From NCBI GenBank assembly GCA_022708765.1, contig JAKIYB010000099.1, positions 1 through 11,138 on the forward strand: a DNA stretch of 11,138 nucleotides. The letters run 5' to 3'. The notes below the pieces were generated by a model. The model saw nothing but the letters and a program-made list of their open reading frames with translations. It did not search any database and was not told the DNA's origin. Within the stretch, counting starts at the first letter, position 1. Every line of letters begins with the position of its first letter. The position numbers and the translations under genes were made by a program. Below are positions 5,807-11,138 of this stretch, piece after piece. Source of the DNA: Armatimonadota bacterium (lineage in GTDB: Bacteria; Armatimonadota; Hebobacteria; CAIYQO01).

Positions 5807-8176
5807 TTACTTCACGTTCACATCGAGATCCCGGGGCGTGCGCGCGGAAAGCAGCGTTTTGCGGCCGAGTTTGACGGTGGCGGCGTGCCAGGCGGACAGG
5901 TGGGTGGGCTTGCCCTTCACCAGCGTGAGGAGGGCGGCTTCGGCGTCGGTGGTCAGCGGGCCGGCGGCGACGAGTTTGCCGCCGGTATTCAGCACGATGA
6001 GGCGGGTGGTGTCGCCGTCCGCCACCTGCAGGATGGCGGTTTCCGGTGTATCGAGCACGCTGCTGATTGTCGCTGCCAGCCGTTCAGGATCGGGCATGGG
6101 CGCGTGCGGCAGCAGCACGGTGGTGAAGGCCTGCGGCTGACCGGGCAGCCACTCGCCCTCGCGAGGATACCAGACGCGCCGGGTCAGGTTGATGTAGAGA
6201 TTGCCATACCAGGAGTGCGTATAACCGTCCACCACCTGCATGGCTGTGTCCGCGCGCGGGGCGAACCAGATGAGCAGGTCGCGCTGGTCGAAATCCACCG
6301 GCGCTACCGGCGGGTTGGTATAGTAGAAGCCATACAGCTTCGGGATGTAGGTGTTGATCCAGTTATCCCCCATGGTAGGGCCGGCTGCGCCGAAGACCCA
6401 GTTCTGGCCCATGCGCGCGCGGACGGGCAGGATGGGGTGCATCACGTCGCGCACCACGGCGAAGCGATTGTTGACGAAGAGCACGCAGCGGTCCAGCCGC
6501 ACCGGCCAGTTCTTATAGCCGATGGCTTTCTCCGGTGGAAAATCGCCATACATCCAGATATTCCTGTTGATTTTGCTCCACTTTTCGTAGAGTTTTTGCC
6601 ACGCTTCGGCGGTGGGCGTATTGCCGGGGAATTCGCGGATGTGCAGCCGGGCGTACCCGGCATCGGACGCCTGCCCCATAACCGGCACGCGGCTCTCCTC
6701 ACTGGCAAGCTGATGCGCGTACCATTTCGTCCCGGTATCCACCGGCTGCAGCACGAACTGCTGGTGCTGCTCCTGGTCGTGGTCCATGCGCGAGGCGCCG
6801 TTTGTCAGATAGTAGGACAGGTCGCCGTTGTAGAGGATGACGCTGCCGCAATCCGAGTGGCCGTGCCCGGCCTGATTCCCCGCCTGCAGCAGCAGGAAGT
6901 GGTCGGTCTCCTTCGGTCCGGCGCGGAAGATGAGCTTGCTGGGCGCCCAGGTATTGTGCAGGGTGAAAAACAGGCCGCCGTCGGGTTTACCCCAGAAAGC
7001 GCGCCAGTTCGTCCGCTCGCGGAAGTGGCGCTGCGTCAGCGCCACCCCCGCCTTCGGTGGGATTTCCTTGAGAGTGTCATCGGCATACAGGTAGGCCAGC
7101 GCCAATTCCACGTAGTTCATGTAGCCGATGCCCTTGCACAAGCCAGCGATGCGGTCGCGGCCATTCCAGAACATGCGGTGGGCGAACCACTTAAAGCGGC
7201 CGTCGCGCACCCGCGTCGCCACTAACTCCTCAATCGTCAGGCCGACGAAGTAGAAGCCGTGCTGGCCGGCATCGCCGTAACTGGGCCAGGTGCCGTCCTG
7301 TGCGGCTTGCTCGGCGTAGCTGATCCAGAAGTTGCGGGCATCCGGGTCTTCCCACCACTTCACCCCGCGCACCCGCGCCCAGGCATCCACGGTCAGCAGG
7401 TCTATCCAGGTATAGCTGGAGCAGTCTTCCTCCATGTCGCGCGGTGCCCACCAGTCCTCCCAGATCAGGTCGGCGTAGGCTTTCAGCTCCTTAGCGCGGG
7501 GAATGTTCGGATTGAGTCTCAGCGCCGTGTCGTACCAGAACGCCGCATCAACGGAGCGGTTCTGCGGCCCGCGCTCCCAGTAGATGGGGTAGGCATTGGC
7601 GCGCGCACCCCAGCTTTTCCCCAGCATCTCCGCCATTTGCGCGGCTTCCGGTGTGCCCTCCAGCGCCCAGAGCGCTTCCAGCGCATAGGCATACGTGTAG
7701 GTCCAGTACAAGCCGACATTCGGACGACCGCCGCTCTTTTCCATCTCGGCGATGGTCTTTTTTACTTCCTCGTCCACGGCAAGGCAGTATTCCCGCGTGG
7801 TCAGCAGCGCCAGCCGCGCGTATTTCGGATCACCTGTGCCTTTATAAAAGGCCGCGAAGGTGGGGAGCGCCTCATAGGCGTATTGCTTCGGCGTCGCCGG
7901 CTCCTTGCCATAAGCGGACAGGCAGTAGTCCAGGTTCGGCTTCAGCGTCACCAGGTAGTCCGCCTTCGTGATCTTTGATGGGTCGTCCTGGGGCGACTGC
8001 CAGGCGCCTACTCCGGTGAGGCGATTGGGCGGATAAGTCAGAAGCTGCCGCAAGCCCTCCATCCGCGACGGGTCGTCGCCCGGCTTGATGGTGTAGGTCG
8101 CTTTGTCACGCGGCATTTCCTCGGCCAGCGCGGCCAATCCGCACAGCAACAGCAGCCCGAGCATCCAGTACCGCAT
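5807..8176 (-). CDS. Secreted heparinase II/III family protein (polysaccharide-lyase type) with HGHSD motif
   Basis: The product has 789 residues. Residues 1-18 form a Sec signal peptide (MRYW, hydrophobic core, A-L-A before E19); Cys12 lies in the core and has no proper lipobox before it. The mature protein starts almost directly with an alpha-helical region (about 40-390), a likely incomplete toroid, containing DGTWPSYGD and GQHGFY with His306 as the candidate toroid catalytic residue. A beta-sandwich region follows (about 400-789). It holds GHGHSDCG, with His438, His440 and Asp442 forming the metal/catalytic motif of heparinase II/III-like proteins, and then VILYNGDL. Such enzymes cleave uronate-containing polysaccharides by beta-elimination; the substrate cannot be read from the sequence. 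It lacks the N-terminal beta domain of its two neighbours. Its ATG lies 11 bases after the stop of the upstream lyase-like gene, with a weak AGGGGG site between them, so the two are probably one transcript. Family assignment is firm. Confidence 0.92.
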   Translation of the reverse strand: MRYWMLGLLLLCGLAALAEEMPRDKATYTIKPGDDPSRMEGLRQLLTYPPNRLTGVGAWQSPQDDPSKITKADYLVTLKPNLDYCLSAYGKEPATPKQYAYEALPTFAAFYKGTGDPKYARLALLTTREYCLAVDEEVKKTIAEMEKSGGRPNVGLYWTYTYAYALEALWALEGTPEAAQMAEMLGKSWGARANAYPIYWERGPQNRSVDAAFWYDTALRLNPNIPRAKELKAYADLIWEDWWAPRDMEEDCSSYTWIDLLTVDAWARVRGVKWWEDPDARNFWISYAEQAAQDGTWPSYGDAGQHGFYFVGLTIEELVATRVRDGRFKWFAHRMFWNGRDRIAGLCKGIGYMNYVELALAYLYADDTLKEIPPKAGVALTQRHFRERTNWRAFWGKPDGGLFFTLHNTWAPSKLIFRAGPKETDHFLLLQAGNQAGHGHSDCGSVILYNGDLSYYLTNGASRMDHDQEQHQQFVLQPVDTGTKWYAHQLASEESRVPVMGQASDAGYARLHIREFPGNTPTAEAWQKLYEKWSKINRNIWMYGDFPPEKAIGYKNWPVRLDRCVLFVNNRFAVVRDVMHPILPVRARMGQNWVFGAAGPTMGDNWINTYIPKLYGFYYTNPPVAPVDFDQRDLLIWFAPRADTAMQVVDGYTHSWYGNLYINLTRRVWYPREGEWLPGQPQAFTTVLLPHAPMPDPERLAATISSVLDTPETAILQVADGDTTRLIVLNTGGKLVAAGPLTTDAEAALLTLVKGKPTHLSAWHAATVKLGRKTLLSARTPRDLDVNVK

Positions 8177-8181
8177 AACAG

Positions 8182-8187
8182 CCCCCT
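8182..8187 (-). promoter_or_regulatory. Ribosome-binding site in the 11-base junction between two lyase-like genes
   Basis: AGGGGG on the minus strand lies 5 bases before the ATG at 8174-8176 and directly after the TAA at 8188-8190. It is a weaker match to the anti-Shine-Dalgarno than the sites of the other genes, so the second gene may depend on translational coupling to the first. Confidence 0.5.
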
Positions 8188-11138
8188 TTACTGCTCCCGC
8201 GCTTTCACCGGTTTCGTCACCGTTTTGCCGGCATAACTCAGCCGTTGACCTTCGATGAGCGTCAGTGAACGCTCGCCCGGCATGTCGCGGATGACGGCGA
8301 CACGGCCGGTGAAACGGATGCCGTTGCCGTCATAGGTGAATGGTTTTTCACCGAGGAAGATGTAGTCCCTGCCGTGCTGATGTGCCACCAGCGTGACGCC
8401 GGCGGCGAGGGTGGTGACTTTCGGCGCGGGCCAGCCATGCGGGCGTGGATACATCACGGTAGCGAACTTGCCTCCAGGCTCGCCAGGGACATTCATGATC
8501 CAGTGTTCCTTCACGTTCCACACCCCCTGGTAGGCGACGTAACTCTCGCCCTTGCGGAAGACGGGCTGGGGCGGCGTATCAACGGCAGGGAGTTCAGCGG
8601 GCATGAGGTTGCACGCTGGCGCCGTGCGGCTCACCGTGGGGGGCATCACCGGCGGATTCAACAGAAAGATGACGTCCAACGCCACCCGGTAGCCCGGCGC
8701 GTCAATGCCTGGATAATGAATCCAGCGAGGGTCGCCATTGTAGCCGGCGGTGGGTTCCGCTGACTGCACGTCGAAGTCAAAGCGCGGCGTTTCAGGCCCG
8801 GTCACGCGGTCGAGCATGACGAAATACTCCGGCCGTTCGGGATCTTTACTCTTCAGGAAGAGCACCTCGCGATCGTAGCTGCTCTTGCGGGTGCCGCTAG
8901 GGATGGTGCCGAGGCCGTAATCCACCGCGTCCGTGGTGGCGAAACGATGCCACTTTCCGGCAGGCAGGCCATCATATTGCGGGTTGCCGAAGCTGAGGAA
9001 GCAGTGCTCGAACTGTTCAGGCGCGCTTGAGCGCAGATCGAATCCGTCACCTGCCAGCAGCACGCCTTTGCCATACATGTGGAAGCTGCCCTCGTCGCCG
9101 TGGTGGTGGCCGCGTTCCTTGCCGCACTTGATGAGGAAGTAGCTCTCCTTCGGGTGGCCCACGTGGTTGCGAAAGACCCAGCCGGCGTCATCCCACGCCA
9201 TGCTGGGCAGTGGCGGCTGCTTCGCCGGGTAGTCGAGTTTGCCGAAGAGGAGATTCAGCGGCAGCGGGCGCGACAGGCCGCCCATCTGCCGGCCATTTTC
9301 CACCCAGGCCCACTGGCAGTAGCCGGCCAGTTTCGGGTCGCTTTTCGCCCAGAGCTGCACGCCCCAGTGGAATTCTCCGAAGCGGCGCATCCCCGCGCCG
9401 GGATGATGGCCCACCGGCGGCAGCATGCGGCTGTTGCCCATGCCGGGGTCGCGCGGGGTGAGATGCTGGATCATATACAGCGCCGTCTGTTTGAAGCGCG
9501 GCTCATGCGCGTAGTTCGGATAACCGGCGCGATCCAGCGCGATGGCATTCTTCACCCAGAGGTTCCAGGAGAAGGGGTGATAGTTGCCGATATTCTCCAA
9601 TCCCACCCCATCCGGGCTGATGGTGGTATCGAGGACGAAGCGGCCGCCGCTGAGCGCGCGCTGCGCCCAGTACTTCGCCATCGGATGCTTCGGGAAGAAG
9701 GCGGCGCCCACGCCCAGCGCGGAGAAGCCGATATCGTTGAAGTTGGCGAGATTCACCCCCTCGCCCTGGTACTTCCAGTGGTCGTAATCGCCGGCGATAT
9801 ACAGCGCCGCCAGCACCCAGCGCACCCAGTTCTGCCGCTCGTCGGGGGTGAGCTGATCCAGGTAGCCATCAGCGAGCAGCATGCTCTCGCGCGAGTAGTT
9901 GCCGGTGCTGTAGATGTAGACATTCGCGCCGTTGCCCAGTTCCAGCACGTCGCGCGTGAAATTTTCGATGCCGCAGAAGTCCCAGTCGCGGCGGATGCCG
10001 TCCGGTTCGGGGGGATAGTTGGGGCCGTGCTTGCCGGTGAAGAGATACTCCACCACCGGGCCTTCCTTATGAAACTTCGCGAACTCCGGCACGGAGGCGA
10101 AGCGGCGTTGAATCTCCTCCAACTGCTGATCCTTCGGATCCCAGAGCACACGCGGATGAGTGTCCCGCATGGGATCGTAATCCAGCACCCAGTCCTTCAC
10201 CTTGTTCAGCGGAAAGTCGGTGAGCTTGTTGCGCAGTTCCCAGATGCGGCACGCGGATGGGGTGATACGCATGCCCCCGCCGCCTTTTGACATCCAGTAG
10301 CGGATATGGGATGGCCGCTCCGTCGCCTTAATCGCCTCCGGTGTTTTCACCACCGTCTCGCGGGTGCTGAAGACTAGGTAGAAGTGGCGGGAGACGTTGA
10401 GCGGCAGGCTGATGCGGGCGCGGCCATCGGCGTCGTCCAGCAGCGTGAGCGGCGCAATGGCCTGCGACCAGCCGGCGGCATTGGTGGCAATGACGCCCAG
10501 GCAGTCATGCACCGCCGGATCGGAGGAGTAGACGGCGCTCCAGGCATTAAACCAGTAGGGGTGAATGTGCCAGGAAAGGCAATGCGCGCGAATGGCGTCA
10601 TGCGCCAGCGGTGTTTTCACCAGCGCGCGGCTGAAGGTGTTGGGGGCGTAGAGGGTGTCGGGATCGAATCCCTCGCGCAGGCTGAAGACGAACTGCCCGG
10701 CGGGCTGCACCGCGCCCCAGTCTTCGCCCCAGGCGGAGGGCTCGCAGACGAACTGCTGTCCGCGCCGCAGCGATTCCACCGCGCCGCGGTAGGAGGAGGA
10801 CTCGCTGACACGCGCGTAGTCGGTATCCGGGAATACCTGTATTTCCAGCAGATGCCAGTCGCCATTGGCGAAGTCAGTGCGCTGGATGTAGGTTTTCCAT
10901 AACGGGCCATTCTCGGTGTTCGTCAGTGCCTGACGGGCAATGGGAAACGCGGATTGAAAATATCCTTTACCGCGCCAGATGCCGTCCGCGCCTTTGAAGG
11001 CCATCAACGGACCGGGCGCTATCGCGGCGGCAATCGGCGGGGTGAAGCGGGTAGTGCCGGCCAGCCGCACGCCGTAGCGCAATCCCTGAATATCCACCCG
11101 GCCATCCAGGCGAATCGCTTCCTCGATGGCCGCCGGCG
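8188..11138 (-). CDS. Heparinase II/III-like protein with HHHGD motif, N-terminus beyond the window
   Basis: The frame is open to the right edge, and the codons past the first in-window GTG (11095-11097) still look coding (AAIEEAIRLDGR). No ribosome-binding site precedes that GTG, so I treat the gene as 5'-truncated; about 983 codons are visible. The visible N-terminal part (roughly 11138-10200) is beta-rich and resembles the second beta domain of the 1126-residue neighbour, so a signal peptide and perhaps a further domain probably lie outside the window. An alpha-helical toroid-like region follows (about 10150-9230), with LTPDER, HPMAK, ENIGNYHPF (candidate catalytic Asn/Tyr/His, His codon at 9577-9579) and HLTPRD. 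The beta-sandwich region begins with GHHHGDEGSFHMYGKG (His codons 9100-9108, Asp 9094-9096), a clear match to the heparinase II/III motif, probably binding a metal. It is the first visible gene of the minus-strand group, with the next gene 11 bases downstream. Family assignment is firm; substrate unknown. Confidence 0.91.
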   Translation of the reverse strand, partial: PAAIEEAIRLDGRVDIQGLRYGVRLAGTTRFTPPIAAAIAPGPLMAFKGADGIWRGKGYFQSAFPIARQALTNTENGPLWKTYIQRTDFANGDWHLLEIQVFPDTDYARVSESSSYRGAVESLRRGQQFVCEPSAWGEDWGAVQPAGQFVFSLREGFDPDTLYAPNTFSRALVKTPLAHDAIRAHCLSWHIHPYWFNAWSAVYSSDPAVHDCLGVIATNAAGWSQAIAPLTLLDDADGRARISLPLNVSRHFYLVFSTRETVVKTPEAIKATERPSHIRYWMSKGGGGMRITPSACRIWELRNKLTDFPLNKVKDWVLDYDPMRDTHPRVLWDPKDQQLEEIQRRFASVPEFAKFHKEGPVVEYLFTGKHGPNYPPEPDGIRRDWDFCGIENFTRDVLELGNGANVYIYSTGNYSRESMLLADGYLDQLTPDERQNWVRWVLAALYIAGDYDHWKYQGEGVNLANFNDIGFSALGVGAAFFPKHPMAKYWAQRALSGGRFVLDTTISPDGVGLENIGNYHPFSWNLWVKNAIALDRAGYPNYAHEPRFKQTALYMIQHLTPRDPGMGNSRMLPPVGHHPGAGMRRFGEFHWGVQLWAKSDPKLAGYCQWAWVENGRQMGGLSRPLPLNLLFGKLDYPAKQPPLPSMAWDDAGWVFRNHVGHPKESYFLIKCGKERGHHHGDEGSFHMYGKGVLLAGDGFDLRSSAPEQFEHCFLSFGNPQYDGLPAGKWHRFATTDAVDYGLGTIPSGTRKSSYDREVLFLKSKDPERPEYFVMLDRVTGPETPRFDFDVQSAEPTAGYNGDPRWIHYPGIDAPGYRVALDVIFLLNPPVMPPTVSRTAPACNLMPAELPAVDTPPQPVFRKGESYVAYQGVWNVKEHWIMNVPGEPGGKFATVMYPRPHGWPAPKVTTLAAGVTLVAHQHGRDYIFLGEKPFTYDGNGIRFTGRVAVIRDMPGERSLTLIEGQRLSYAGKTVTKPVKAREQ

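Noticed and set aside
5198..7225. A 675-codon plus-strand open frame running across two minus-strand genes and their gap.
   Set aside because: It reads straight through the intergenic region with the same Arg/Gly/His-rich composition and has no convincing ribosome-binding site. Both minus-strand genes beneath it are clearly real.
9079..10290. A 403-codon plus-strand open frame opposite the right-hand lyase-like gene.
   Set aside because: It is antisense to conserved heparinase-like motifs, including the HHHGD region, and has no recognisable protein features.
11095..11097. GTG as the start of the right-hand lyase-like gene.
   Set aside because: No ribosome-binding site precedes it, no signal peptide follows it, and the codons upstream to the window edge continue the protein plausibly.

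Overview
The window is GC-rich, densely coding bacterial DNA. It carries five protein genes and no recognisable RNA gene, CRISPR array, insertion sequence or other mobile element. Three of the genes encode large heparinase II/III-like (polysaccharide-lyase-type) proteins, and a fourth encodes a sialidase-like Asp-box protein. The two lyase-like genes whose N-termini are visible begin with clean Sec signal peptides, and the ribosome-binding sites are ordinary GGAGG-type. This fits a free-living carbohydrate degrader from a group rich in such enzymes (Armatimonadota, Planctomycetota and Verrucomicrobiota/Lentisphaerota are candidates). Nothing here fixes the phylum.

Layout. Plus strand, left: an unrecognised beta-propeller-like protein (open to the left edge, ends at 994), then an 89-base gap with a plausible promoter and a clear ribosome-binding site, then the sialidase-like gene (1084-2286). 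Minus strand, reading right to left: a heparinase II/III-like protein running off the right edge (8188-11138), a second one (5807-8176) starting 11 bases after the first ends, and a third, 1126 residues long (2291-5671), after a 135-base gap. The plus-strand and minus-strand groups meet tail to tail, with 4 bases between the stop codons of the sialidase-like gene and the 1126-residue gene.

The three minus-strand products look like distant paralogues. Each has an alpha-helical toroid-like region, then a beta-rich region, then a related C-terminal beta segment, but their lengths and added domains differ. Two keep a His-rich HxHxD-like metal/catalytic motif. The third has lost it and carries an extra N-terminal domain resembling the RIFT-barrel domain of rhamnogalacturonan-lyase-like proteins, plus an Ala/Gly/Thr-rich tail. 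The simplest reading is a locus for depolymerising a uronate-containing polysaccharide: exported lyase-like proteins on one strand, and a protein without a signal peptide that might handle released oligosaccharides on the other. No transporter, SusC/SusD pair, sulfatase or regulator is visible, so the substrate is unknown. No gene-free stretch exceeds 300 bases; the longest gap is 5672-5806.
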